Positions 22,006-33,723 of a stretch of DNA of 64,000 nucleotides are shown piece by piece (within the stretch, counting starts at the first letter, position 1; the number at the start of each line of letters is the position of its first letter). The notes below the pieces were generated by a model. The model made no database searches, had not been told where the DNA came from, and saw only the letters and a program-made list of their open reading frames with translations. Source of the DNA: Lutraria lutraria (Eukaryota; Mollusca; Bivalvia; Venerida; Mactridae). The position numbers were made by a program, and so were the translations under genes. The DNA lies in contig OZ026839.1 of NCBI GenBank assembly GCA_964023205.1, positions 16,336,386 to 16,400,385 on the forward strand, in the 5' to 3' direction.

Positions 22006-23495
22006 GGCCACACCAATTTAATAACTTGTTCATCGGATTTTTTTTTCTGAAAAGAGCAAGCGAGCGAGCGAAATATTTTTATTAATATTATTTTTTACTT
22101 TTCCAATTTGACCGAGCGAGTGAGCGAGCGATAAAAATAATTTATTTTTTATTTTCCTTCTTTCAAACAAGCGAGCGAACAAGCGAATAAAAATCTAAAA
22201 AGCTTTTCTATTTCAAACAAGCATGTGATCAAGCAAATAACGATTCTGTATTTTTATTAGTTTCAATAACCCTTAGGTTTACCAGTGAAAACACTTTTAA
22301 TGTCTTTATTCTATTCTCTTTTTATATGAAAATTGATAAATCACCCATAAAGAAACACACACAAAATATATTAAACTTACAGAACAATACAATGTATACC
22401 ATATTCTTGTTACAATTACTAAAATAAAACGACATAATATTGTATACTGGATCTATCACTGGAATGACACTGTACACAACTTGGACACAAGATATAACTG
22501 TTTAATTTTGGAGACATGTTTAAAGAATTTACCCTTAATTCCTATATAAACTAGAACCATGAGTGAAGGATAGACCCACACCAAAATATTCTAAGATATC
22601 TTCAGTATACTGGTATACTTAAATCAATAGAAATAACAATAATCTGTGTGAATGTGCCATAAAATTCTGTGCCAAAGCCAAATTTTTAATATGGAACTTA
22701 AAATTTTACTTTGCATGTTAATTTGACTACTGATAACTGATGTCAACGTACTTTAGCCACTCCGTGTACAACTACCGTCTGAACAGTGCTATTCTAAATC
22801 GTTCTTTACAATGGGTACCGTGGGCTAACGAAAGTTGGTTTAAGTTTAACTTGTCAACGTTTCGGTGACGTGTCATATAAACTCAGATTATTTGAAAAGC
22901 GAATTTTCGAGAATAGGCGATTTTTACCATGACACCGGCAGTTATTCTTGCACTAGTTTCGTTTTCCAAACGGGTTTTAATGTGTGATTTTTCCACACAC
23001 AACAAATTAAATATTCAGTTTTTGAGGGCTGTGCAAAATCGAAAGAGTCTCGCCGTCACAAACAGTTGATTAGGCCACGAGCGCTACCATCTTGGGAACT
23101 AACGTCACCCGTATTCCTATTCCTCGCTACTTTTTTTTCTATGGTCTTATCTACGATAATCGACGTGTTTCTGATTGTCTATGGTATCGCGTGCAGTTAA
23201 CATTATTCTTAGGTTTAAATATTCGGAATTACCGAATAAATTCCATTTAAAAAATCAGCTACGATATTATACTATCTCGGTATCGTAAAGAGAGCCGCAT
23301 ATATAATTGAGCAACACCGCAGAATACAATATTGTAGTGATAAAATCCGAGACACCGTACCGTTCCGGATTTTTTAAAAAGATGTCGGCACGAGCAAGCG
23401 GTCGGAAGCAAAAAACAAAAAATAATATTATTTTTCTAATTTTGATAAAAAGCGAGCGGCAAATCCGATGAACAAGTTATCAAATTGGTGTGGCC
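22006..23495. mobile_element. TIR DNA transposon remnant, PIF/Harbinger-like non-autonomous
   Basis: The termini are inverted over about 36 bp with one mismatch seen: GGCCACACCAATTTAATAAC at the left end, and the complement ending AAATTGGTGTGGCC at the right. TAA follows the right end and precedes the left end, a 3-bp TAA target duplication as used by PIF/Harbinger elements. Subterminal GAGCGAGCG words occur at both ends. I see no intact transposase. The superfamily call is an inference from the duplication size and sequence. Confidence 0.78.
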
Positions 23496-23699
23496 TAAGC
23501 AACATACACACAATATAATGATGATGATAGCATTGATACAAATGATTTACTAAAGAAATTGCAGACATACCCGACAAACACTCCTTGATTGAGAACATGT
23601 ATCAATAATTACATAAAATGTTTTTTAGAATATGTAACACTTTTGAGTAAACAATCTTAAAACATTAAAAGACTGAAAAAATAAATCTTTTTACCCAGA

Positions 23700-25930
23700 C
23701 ATAGGTATGAAAATGAATAATTAGGTTATGGAAATTGCATGTTAAGAATAAACTTACGTAAGTTGTACTTAAAAGAATATAATAAATTGATTTGTCTTAG
23801 ATTAAGTGGCAGTGTATTCCAAACGAGGCTAGCATGATATGAAAAAGTATCTTTAATGTATTTAGTTCTGTTTCCTCATTACGTGCCGTAGATCTAAGGT
23901 CATAGTGTTCATTGCTTGAAAAGGGTAAAAGATTTAACATGTAGTCTGGAAACAATTTATTTTTACTTTTAAACACCATCATTGCAGCGTGATATGTGAC
24001 TCTATTTTCAAATGTCACCCATTGTAATTCTTTGAATAATTCTAAGGAGTTGGTGTTATATGGCCTTTGTAAGATGATGCGTGCGGCCCGCCTTCGAAGT
24101 TTTGAAATCTTATTTATACTACCTATAGAATGAACACCCTTTCCCACACAGAACAACAGTAATCAAAACATGGAACTAAATAAACGTTATAGAACTTTTT
24201 CTTCATGTCATCATTCAAAAATGAGCTAATTTGTTTCATCAGAGCTATTTTCATTCTAATTTGCTTGCAAACAAATGTGATTTGCATATTCCATGTTAAA
24301 GCATTATCAATATAGACTCCTAAGATTTTCTGAACGCACACGTTCTCAATATTTATATTATTTATAAAGAGATTTAAGGGTCGTGCATTTTTTATTCGAT
24401 TTTTTTTGCAGAAATTAACATGCATTTTGATTTATCTGGATGAAGCAACATGTTATTCAAAGTATACCAATTTAAGATTGCAGTGATGTTCTCCTGAAGA
24501 TTCAATTCAATAATATTTATATCTTTATTTGAATTGTGAATAGATGAGTCATCAGCAAATAGATAAATATTGATACTATCTGAGACGATACTAATATCAT
24601 TAATATACAACAAAAACAATAAAGGGCCCAAAATTGAACCTTGAGGAACTCCAGATTTTATAAACATTGATTCTGAATGGTTTGTATTTGATTTAACTTG
24701 TTGTTTTCTTTTGCTTAGGTATGATTTAAAGAATTCTAGGGAACGATTTGAAAAATGATACAGCTTCAATTTGTGAATCAAAATTTCATGGTCAACCATA
24801 TCGAATGCTTTCTGTAAGTCAAGACAAACAGCTCCTATATAATTACCAGCGTCTATGTCTCTCAGCCACGTATTTACCAACCGCGAAAGAGCTGTATGAC
24901 ACGAGTGTTTAGGTCGGAACCCAGATTGAGTTACATGAATAATGTCAGTGTCATGAAAAAATGAATTGAGTTGTTGAGCCACATGACGTTCAAAGACTTT
25001 AGAGATTATAATAATAATAATAATAAATTTGTAGGTAGAATTGATATAGGGCGGTAATTTGAGGGATCAGATTTTGAACCCTTCTTAAATATAGGAATTA
25101 CTAAAGCTTCTTTCAATGTATCTGGAAATACACCGTTTCGAATGCTTAAATCAATTATATGTGATATTGCAGGTGTGATAAAATCTCCACAATATTTCAA
25201 TATTTTTGGACCTATTCCATCTTGACCTGTAGATTTATTAATGTTAAGTTTATCTATAATCTGTTTCACCTCGTAAGGAGTGATAAGATCAATATCAAAG
25301 CATCTGTGCATTAATTTTTCATTCAGAAACTGTTCTACTTTTGCAAAGTTTTTTTTTACTAGTTTTGTCTTATGTATAATATTGTCAATATTGACAAAGT
25401 GATAGTTTAAGGCATTCAATATATTGCTTTCTCCTTCAATGTAACTATCATTTACAAGTAATGTTTTGGGAATCGAAATATCATTCTTTACATTATCACG
25501 ATTACATATTGTTCTGAATGTTTTCCACAAATCAGATGTACTTTTATTATTCCTAATTGCATCATTATAGAAATTTTTCTTGCTCTTCTTAATTAAAGAC
25601 GTTACTTTATTTCGCTTTTCTTTGTATTCATTAAAGTTTTTGTCTTTTTGTAGCTTATTTCGTTCTAAAGCATTTTTTACGTCATCATTAATCCACCCTG
25701 GCTGAATTAATCGCTTTACTCGTTTCTCTTTAAACGGAGCGTGTTTTGACAAAACGTCGTTAACTATTATATAAAAATGAACTAAAACACTGTTTGGATC
25801 ATTATACGATTCTATTACGTATAATGTAGACATGGATAGACTGACTTGAAATTCAGCTTCACCACAGTGTTTGAAGCAACGGTATCGAATATGGTTGTGA
25901 TCATCTTTTTTCATACGCTGAGGTTTGGTA
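23700..25930 (-). pseudogene. Decayed non-LTR retrotransposon, reverse transcriptase and C-terminal part
   Basis: Four - strand reading blocks, 25914-25006, 24982-24392, 24425-24123 and 24156-23797, together cover the linker, reverse transcriptase and C-terminal region of a Jockey/CR1-type element. Visible RT motifs are YRPISILPT, QSGFRPKHSCHTALSRL, LDLQKAFD, SGVPQGSILGPLLFLLYIND and the catalytic LFADD. Frameshifts lie near 25010 (a TTA-repeat expansion), 24410 (next to a T run) and 24140. The endonuclease half is missing, so it is 5'-truncated near 25930. It is not functional. Confidence 0.9.
25006..25026. repeat. AAT/TTA microsatellite inside RT
   Basis: About six AAT copies. On the coding (-) strand they read as a leucine run that ends in a stop and shifts the frame between the YRPISILPT motif and the rest of the RT. 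Confidence 0.85.
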
Positions 25931-27550
25931 TATGTTCCAATAGAATGAATGATTGTATACTGTTAGAATTTTTGGGGTTCGAGCCGCAAATGCCCAGTAA
26001 ATTCTTTGGTATGTTAAGTGGGCAAATGCTTGTAGAATGTCGTTCTATTTGTATAGAGGACACTAAGAAGTGAGGTTTAAATCACCTGTTCTATTTATTA
26101 TTAGAATTTCCAGTATCATACAAGACAAAACATACAAGACACACCTTCGAATCTAGGATAAGCAAACGGGATAACTAAATTCGGCTATTTTTAATTAAAT
26201 CTGAGTTATCTTTCTTACGACGAAAGCCACATTGTTATACTATTTAATATGAATGGACAACTCCTCGAAGGATCTTAATAAATGATATTCGTCAAAGAAC
26301 CTATTAATACGAATAAATAAGCCTTCAGGTGTCAAATAACGGCAACTAGATGTATCCTTCTGGTAATGGATAGAGTCGCATGGTTGAACATGTATACATA
26401 GACAGCATACAAACCTGATTTTCTAAAACAAATAGACCATTCACAACAAATCCATGTTTACGGTATATAAGTCAGGAAGGTCAGACTACATCAAAATTAG
26501 ATCATGGTTCCTTGGATAAGTTTTCATTATTGATAGAATGACATCAGACAATGTATGTGTGTACGTACTATTTCTCGCATTTCACCTGTATAGCTGGACC
26601 ACGTGTAAACTTGAAAAAAAGTCTATTGTTTTACCTCGTGCATAGCTGGACCACGTGTATACTTGAAAAAACGTCTATTGTTTTACTACGTATTTATCTG
26701 GACCACGTGTACAGCCGAACTATTTGTATATTTGAACCACATGTTATGTGGAGCGAACATAAAGGACACATGGCGTAATATATAAAAATGTTCTATACAA
26801 GGAATCAGTTTTGATATGCACAAATTTGTCGCCTTTGTCACCAACAGAAGACCTTAGTACAAATAGGAAAGGATGACTGTGGCCTTCATGCCTGTTATAA
26901 CCAGATAGTGGGTGGTTAGTTAATACAACAAGTAAGTGTATGTACATAAATCGTATTTCTGCGCTTTATGCAGTATAAACTCTGGCTGGGTTTTGAAAAT
27001 TCCGTGAAGAGCGCTAGCATTTCTCGGTAAATTTTCTAAACCCCACCTGAGCGTTTATACTGCATAAACACCCGAAAAATAAGATTCAATCCTTAAATTT
27101 ACATTTTCTCCTTTGTTTTCTAACAAAAAAACATTTTAGACCGTGTGTTTTTTCGTGTTATTGGTGAAAAAAAAACGTGGGGTAAGTTTTATCGTTGACG
27201 CACGTGAAACGCGTTGTGATAGACTGTTCGTGGTTCAGACAATTTAGACTGACAAGTAGTACGGTGATAATATAACTACCCGGTATCACTGACAACGTCT
27301 ACCAATCAGCATTGTCGGTTAAGATGCTCCCTCGGAGGTCTTGGAAGGCCGATTGCATACGTCAAACAAAGCTCATTTTTCCTACAGAATTAAGAGTGAA
27401 TGTATATATATGATATATTTTACACGTTCAATGTTCCTAACTCAAGTACTGTATATAGGTGCTTTACAGCGGGCACGATGCAAAACTAGAAAAAAGTATT
27501 CGAAAACGTAGGACTGTCCTGTATCTACTCTCGCCTCTCGGTGAAGCGGC
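25931..27550. other. Intergenic with small repeats
   Basis: A repeat of about 55 bp, 2.5 copies, lies at 26590-26720 (GCTGGACCACGTGTA), each copy with a CACGTG. An imperfect inverted repeat at 26965-27072 pairs TTTATGCAGTATAAAC with its complement near the far end, around a GCGCTAGC centre. Otherwise nothing was identified. Confidence 0.6.
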
Positions 27551-27839
27551 TCTGGGTCCGTATTCACAAAGTATCTTAAGTAATTTTTTAACTTAAGTTA
27601 TATTTTCCGGCTTAAATTCGACTTTTTCCTAAACTCTTTTGTACTAATATAAATGAGGAAATCACAATAATATGATTTTATCTTTGTTCTAAAGATGCCA
27701 ATTATGAAAATGATAATTCATTTTCACACTTTTGATGACTGGTTTACAAACTTTTACCATGAAAAAAAAATACACTTAAGTAAACATTTCGACTTAAGTT
27801 AAAGAAAATCTTAAGATGCTTTGTGAATACGGACCCAGA
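27551..27839. mobile_element. Short MITE with long terminal inverted repeats
   Basis: TCTGGGTCCGTATTCACAAA at the left is mirrored by TTTGTGAATACGGACCCAGA at the right. Pairing continues, with mismatches, through CTTAAG-rich sequence for about 45 bp. The element is 289 bp with no coding capacity. No clear target duplication was seen, so the superfamily stays open. Confidence 0.82.
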
Positions 27840-28266
27840 AGTGACAGATAAATGAATAAAATACCACCAAACGATAAATGGCTTGGATAAATGTAACCAT
27901 GGCAGATAATAACGAGTTCAAACTTTCAGTGGAGGAAAAAAACTGTTTTGTCTTTTACGCTCAGTACAAATATTATTGAATATCAACTACGGCTTGCTGA
28001 TTCTTTTTTGCTGGGTTTTTAATTAGGGGTATTTAAAAATGTCTCTTTAGACAATGCTCTCCTATCATTTTACTATGTTTTTTATTTTCGGGTCATTTAA
28101 AATTCCAGACCCGCATTATACAAAGCCTAAATCTTTTTATGTGTCAAGTTGAACACGATTTAAATAAAGCAAGTTAACTGATCCGTAGTTTTGAACAATT
28201 CACATTCTTATGAAATACATTTGGTATTGTAGTGTTATATAAATAGTGATATATTATTGACGTTTA
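27840..28266. other. Intergenic, no feature seen
   Basis: AT-rich sequence without recognised coding or repeat signal. Confidence 0.5.
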
Positions 28267-28482
28267 TTAATCTCCCATGCCAGTCTTTAAATCGGCCAGT
28301 TGTACATATTGTTTAAATAGCGGTCCACTTAACATCCGCTGATCGGCAAATTTAGAGTGCTGTGAAGTTTTTGAAGTAGTAAATAACGCACACGGTGAGT
28401 TTGAAGATATATTTGAGGCAATTATATTTATGTTGATAGAAGACTTTGCAACTATAGCGATATTTCGTAATTTCATTTGCAA
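28267..28482 (-). CDS. Hypothetical - strand terminal exon
   Basis: An open frame ends at TAA (28267-28269). It reads SSNSPCALFTTSKTSQHSK and then ADLKTGMGD at the end. Its composition is less AT-driven than surrounding random frames. A possible phase-0 acceptor (GTTGCAAAG) lies inside it. It could be the last exon of a small gene whose previous exon is at 28788-28979. No family was recognised. Confidence 0.2.
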   Translation of the reverse strand: MQMKLRNIAIVAKSSININIIASNISSNSPCALFTTSKTSQHSKFADQRMLSGPLFKQYVQLADLKTGMGD

Positions 28483-28787
28483 TTCTTGATATTGGATTTA
28501 CTGCGAGTTAATTTAACAAGGTAAATATTTAAATGTATAAATTTCTATAATGATATAAATTTAAAGAATGCAAATCATTGTTTTATTTACTTTGTAATGT
28601 AATTATCATAAAAATATAATTAAACGCTAAAGACGATATTAATGTCACCCTTCGTTTTGTTGTAGTCTGGTAGTTCTGTATTTTATCTCAGACAAGTTCT
28701 AACCTTTGTGACTGGAACAATTTGCCCAGAACAAAGTCATTACATTTAGTAATATTTTGACCAAAATAATATTTGAAACGTTTTCAA

Positions 28788-28979
28788 TTACCAAAAAATG
28801 TACAACGTAATTATATTATTTGTTAACGGGTTTACACATTCATTCGTAACAATAGCTTTTGGACACGATACGTTGATCATGTTTTCAAGCCTTTTGTTTA
28901 ACTTGTCACAATATGGCTTATCAGAAATACAATCGGGACATTTCAATGCCACTTTGATATTTAAGTGGAGATCGATCAT
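28788..28979 (-). CDS. Hypothetical - strand cysteine-rich exon
   Basis: The - strand frame contains KCPDCISDKPYCDKLNKRL, then NVSCPKAIVTNEC, and then a possible phase-0 donor (TGT|GTAAAC). Five cysteines in about 40 residues are unlikely in random AT-rich sequence and suggest a small disulphide-rich protein, possibly secreted. The upstream acceptor is uncertain. It has no recognised family. Confidence 0.25.
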   Translation of the reverse strand: MIDLHLNIKVALKCPDCISDKPYCDKLNKRLENMINVSCPKAIVTNECVNPLTNNIITLYIFW

Positions 28980-28999
28980 TCGTACCAGGTAAAAACGAA

Positions 29000-29448
29000 C
29001 AATACATTATAACACTATATGACAAGTGTAAGATCGTGTACAATACGCATATATGAAATATATACCATTGTCACCATGGTAGCATTAGGTAGAAGTTAAT
29101 TAATTATGCAAAAGTGGTGCAGTAAAAACAAAAGTAAATCTAGTTCTTGAACTTGGAAATTCTTTTCCATTCTATTATATGACTTAAATGGTTGGGAAAA
29201 TCCCATGTTAGTGGCACGTAATATTATAACTTTTCACGATCTTTGTCCCGGGTCACAAACAGGACCGCCCATTAATTGGTGAATAGATTCTAACATTCTG
29301 TTAGTTTATATTAATTAAAAAGGAAATCATGAATCGAACGCCTTTATACCATTGACGCACTAAAGTCCTATAACGTTTGATACAATAATCTCGTACAGTA
29401 AGTTCACTGAAAACATATCTTTGAAAACAAGCAGCTTATAACAAGTTC
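29000..29448. other. Intergenic, no feature seen
   Basis: AT-rich sequence with no array or coding signal. Confidence 0.5.
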
Positions 29449-29723
29449 AAGTATGTCCAGTACCGAGATATAAGATTATTGTCCACGTACTGACCGCTAT
29501 AAGAAGTATGTCCAGTACCGAGATATAAGATTATTGTCCACGTACTGATAGCTATAAGAAGTATGTCCAGTACCGAGATATAAGATTATTGTCCACGTAC
29601 TGACCGCTATAAGAAGTATGTCCAGTACCGAGATATAAGATCATTGTCCACGTACTGACCGCTATAAGAAGTATGTCCAGTACCGAGATATAAGATTATT
29701 GTCCACGTACTGATAGCTATAAG
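29449..29723. repeat. 55-bp tandem repeat, 5 copies
   Basis: The unit starts AAGTATGTCCAGTACCGAGA and ends ACTGACCGCTATAAG. Variants alternate ACCGCTA and ATAGCTA, and one copy has GATCATT for GATTATT. Near-identical copies indicate recent expansion. Confidence 0.95.
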
Positions 29724-30429
29724 AACCATTCTAGGACTTCAATCGAAGTAAATGTACTTGTAAGCCTTATAAAAAAGAGACTACAGTAAAAATGTTTCAT
29801 TGTGCCCTGTAAAAAAGTGTTGTTTTTTAAGTACGAATGTCATATTCCTTAAGAACTTGAGCTGAACCGTATGTATAAATATATCTTTTAAGTCAGTATA
29901 TAAGCTCAGGCCCTGCTTATGTGTTCAGAGCCCAATATAATATAATATAATCATTGAACAATCCAACAGCTCTAATATCACTTCACAACCTTTCATAGAT
30001 TTCTTTGATTGGAAAAAAATAGTAACATTCATTTGAAGAATCTCAATGTGTTACCAAGTGTCCTTATTGTCAATTAAGAGTAATTCAAGTGATTGGCACG
30101 CAGAATTACCACATACGACGTTTTGATACATGTTTAAGTTTGAAACAAGATTAAAACGATATCAGCAAATAACTGTCAGTAAACTTTCTCATCGGTCTTT
30201 ACGTGTCACGTCTGTGTTAATGGATTTTCTAACCTGTGAATTATATCTTAAACATAAATCTCGGCAGTTTCCCTATAATGCCAGTCCCTTATCATTGTGT
30301 TCCGTATTCATAGGTCAGTTGTTTAATATGCTTATTTTGTCATGAAAAGACGGAAATTTCAGGTTTTTTCATACTTAGCAATTTGCATACAGTGAATCAG
30401 TTTATGAAGACCACCGTCAGAATGACGAG
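29724..30429. other. Intergenic, no firm feature
   Basis: AT-rich. A frame at 30130-30345 (starts MFKFETRLKRYQQ) has no splice or homology support and is not called. Confidence 0.45.
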
Positions 30430-33412
30430 TTATTCACAAAAAGGGTCTATATTCACAGGAGGGGCCTTTATCCAATATAGGTGATCCTTATTCACACGAA
30501 GAGGTCTTTATTCACTGAAGGGCTCTATATTCACATGAGGGGTCTTTAGTTTACGGAGAGGTCTTTATTCACAGAATGGGGATCGCTGTTCACTGGAGGG
30601 GTCTTTATTCACAGAAGGGATTTCTGTTCACTGGAGGGGTCTTTATTCACAGTAGGGGGTCTCTGTTCACAGGAGGGGTCTTTATTCACAGAAGGGATCT
30701 CTGTTCACTGGAGGGTCTTTATTCCGAGGAGGTGTCTTTAGTTACAGGAGAGGTCTTTATGGGGATCTCTGTTCACTGGACGGGTCTTTATTCACAGAAT
30801 GTGGATCTCTGTTCACTGGAGGGGTCTTTATTCCAAGGAGGGGTCTTTAGTTACATGAGAGGCCTTTATTCACAGAAGGGATCTCTGTTCACTGGATGGG
30901 TCTTTATTCACAGAATGGGGATCTCTGTTCACTGGAGGGGCCTTTATTCACAGAAGGGATCTCTGTTCACTGGAGGGTCTTTATTCCGAGGAGGGGTCTT
31001 TAGTTACAGGAGAGGTCTTTATGGGGATCTCTGTTCACTGGACGGGTCTTTATTCACAGAATGTGGATCTCTGTTCACTGGAGGGGTCTTTATTCCAAGG
31101 AGGGGTCTTTAGTTACATGAGAGGCCTTTATTCACAGAAGGGATCTCTGTTCACTGGATGGGTCTTTATTCACAGAATGGGGATCTCTGTTCACTGGAGG
31201 GGCCTTTATTCACAGAAGGGATCTCTGTTCACTGGATGGGTCTTTATTCACAGAATGGGGATCTCTGTTCACTGGAGGGGTCTTTATTCACAGTAGGGGG
31301 TCTCTGTTCACAGGGGGGGTCTTTTTTCACAGAAGGGATCTCTGTTCACTGGATGGTCTTTATTCCGAGGAGGGGCCTTTAGTTACAGGAGAGGTCTTTA
31401 TGGGGATCTCTGTTCACTGGACGGGTCTTTATTCACATAATGTGGATCTCTGTTCACTGGAGGGGTCTTTATTCACAGAATGTGGATCTCTGTTCACTGG
31501 ACGGGTCTTTATTCACAGAATGTGGATCTCTGTTCACTGGATGGGTCTTTATTCACAGAATGTGGATCTCTGTTCACTGGACGGGTCTTTATTCACAGAA
31601 TGTGGATCTCTGTTCACTGGATGGGTCTTTATTCACAGAATGTGGATCTCTGTTCACTGGATGGGTCTTTATTCACAGAATGTGGATCTCTGTTCACTGG
31701 ACGGGTCTTTATTCACAGAATGTGGATCTCTGTTCACTGGATGGGTCTTTATTCACAGAAGGGATTTCTGTTCACTGGAGGGGTCTTTATTCACAGTAGG
31801 GGGTCTCTGTTCACAGGAGGGGTCTTTATTCACAGAAGGGATCTCTGTTCACTGGAGGGTCTTTATTCGGAGGAGGGGTCTTTATTCACAGAATGTGGAT
31901 CTCTGTTCACTGGACGGGTCTTTATTCACAGAATGTGGATATCTGTTCACTGGATGGGTCTTTATTCACAGAAGGGATTTCTGTTCACTGGAGGGGTCTT
32001 TATTCACAGTAGGGGGTTTCTGTTCACAGGAGGGGTCTTTATTCACAGAAGGGATCTCTGTTCACTGGAGGATCTTTATTCCGAGGAGGGGTCTTTAGTT
32101 ACAGGAGAGGTCTTTATGGGGATCTCTGTTCACTGGACGAATCTTTATTCACAGAATGTGGATCTCTGTTCACTGGAGGGGTCTTTATTCCAAGGAGGGG
32201 TCTTTAGTTACATGAGAGGCCTTTATTCACAGAAGGGATCTCTGTTCACTGGATGGGTCTTTATTCACAGAATGGGGATCTCTGTTCACTGGAGGGGCCT
32301 TTATTCACAGAAGGGATCTCTGTTCACTGGAGGGTCTTTATTCCGAGGAGGGGTCTTTAGTTACAGGAGAGGTCTTTATGGGGATCTCTGTTCATTGGAT
32401 GGGTCTTTATTCACAGAATGTGGATCTCTGTTCACTGGAGGGGTCTTTATTCCAAGGAGGGGTCTTTAGTTACATGAGAGGCCTTTATTCACAGAAGGGA
32501 TCTCTGTTCACTGGATGGGTCTTTATTCACAGAATGGGGATCTCTGTTCACTGGAGGGGCCTTTATTCACAGAAGGGATCTCTGTTCACTGGAGGGTCTT
32601 TATTCCGAGGAGGGGTCTTTAGTTACAGGAGAGGTCTTTATGGGGATCTCTGTTCATTGGATGGGTCTTTATTCACAGAATGTGGGTCTCTGTTCACTGG
32701 AGGGGTCTTTATTCCAAGGAGGGGTCTTTAGTTACATGAGAGGCCTTTATTCACAGAAGGGATCTCTGTTCACTGGATGGGTCTTTATTCACAGAATGGG
32801 GATCTCTGTTCACTGGAGGGGCCTTTATTCACAGAAGGGATCTCTGTTCACTGGATGGGTCTTTATTCACAGAATGGGGATCTCTGTTCACTGGAGGGGT
32901 CTTTATTCACAGTAGGGGGTCTCTGTTCACAGGAGGGGTCTTTATTCACAGAAGGGATCTCTGTTCACTGGATGGGTCTTTATTCACAGAATGGGGATCT
33001 CTGTTCACTGGAGGGGTCTTTATTCACAGTAGGGGGTCTCTGTTCACAGGAGGGGTCTTTATTCACAGAAGGGATCTCTGTTCACTGGAGGGTCTTTATT
33101 CCGAGGAGGGGTCTTTAGTTACAGGAGAGGTCTTTATGGGGATCTCTGTTCACTGGACGGGTCTTTATTCACAGAATGTGGATCTCTGTTCACTGGAGGG
33201 GTCTTTATTCCAAGGAGGGGTCTTTAGTTACATGAGAGGCCTTTATTCACAGAAGGGATCTCTGTTCACAGGATGGGTCTTTATTCACCGAATGGGAATC
33301 TCTGTTCACTGGAGGGGTCTTTATTCCGAGGAGGGGTCTTTAGTTACAGGAGAGGTCTTTATTCACAGAAGGGGATCTCTGTTCACTGGAGGGGTCTTTA
33401 TTCACAGGAAGT
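30430..33412. repeat. 40-bp satellite with higher-order structure, about 3 kb
   Basis: The basic unit of about 40 bp contains GGATCTCTGTTCACTGGA and GGGTCTTTATTCACAGAA. Variant units (TTCCAAGGAGG, TTAGTTACATGAGAGG, TTATTCCGAGGAGG) are ordered into a higher-order repeat of 262 bp, for example starts at 30759/31021 and 32378/32640. A pure 40-bp stretch at 31440-31750 sits in the middle. Many frames are open across it. None is a credible gene. Confidence 0.95.
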
Positions 33413-33723
33413 GGTCTTCAAATCTAAATGTGCCGTGTGGTCAGTATACACGCCTGATTTTAACACAAATATAAATATATAGCTTATTAATTATTTCCCA
33501 CTCGATAAGAAGTTATATTTAACTAATGAGATTTTAATAAGGTATATTGGATCAATCAATATGTTCCGTCATCGATCAAGTTGTGTCGATCATAAACTAG
33601 ATTAGAAATTTTACAAAATGTACTACAAGAACAACTCAAATTAATAAGAATTGAAGTTAAAAATTATTTACAAACATTAATCGGCTTAAAGAGGAATTCA
33701 CTCCGTTATTATAATGTTATTAC
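33413..33723. other. Intergenic, no feature seen
   Basis: AT-rich sequence between the satellite and the duplication. Confidence 0.5.

Noticed and set aside
30576..33482. Several long open frames (up to 329 codons) in the 40-bp satellite
   Set aside because: They are shifted readings of the same tandem repeat in different frames, with no splice sites or conserved domain.
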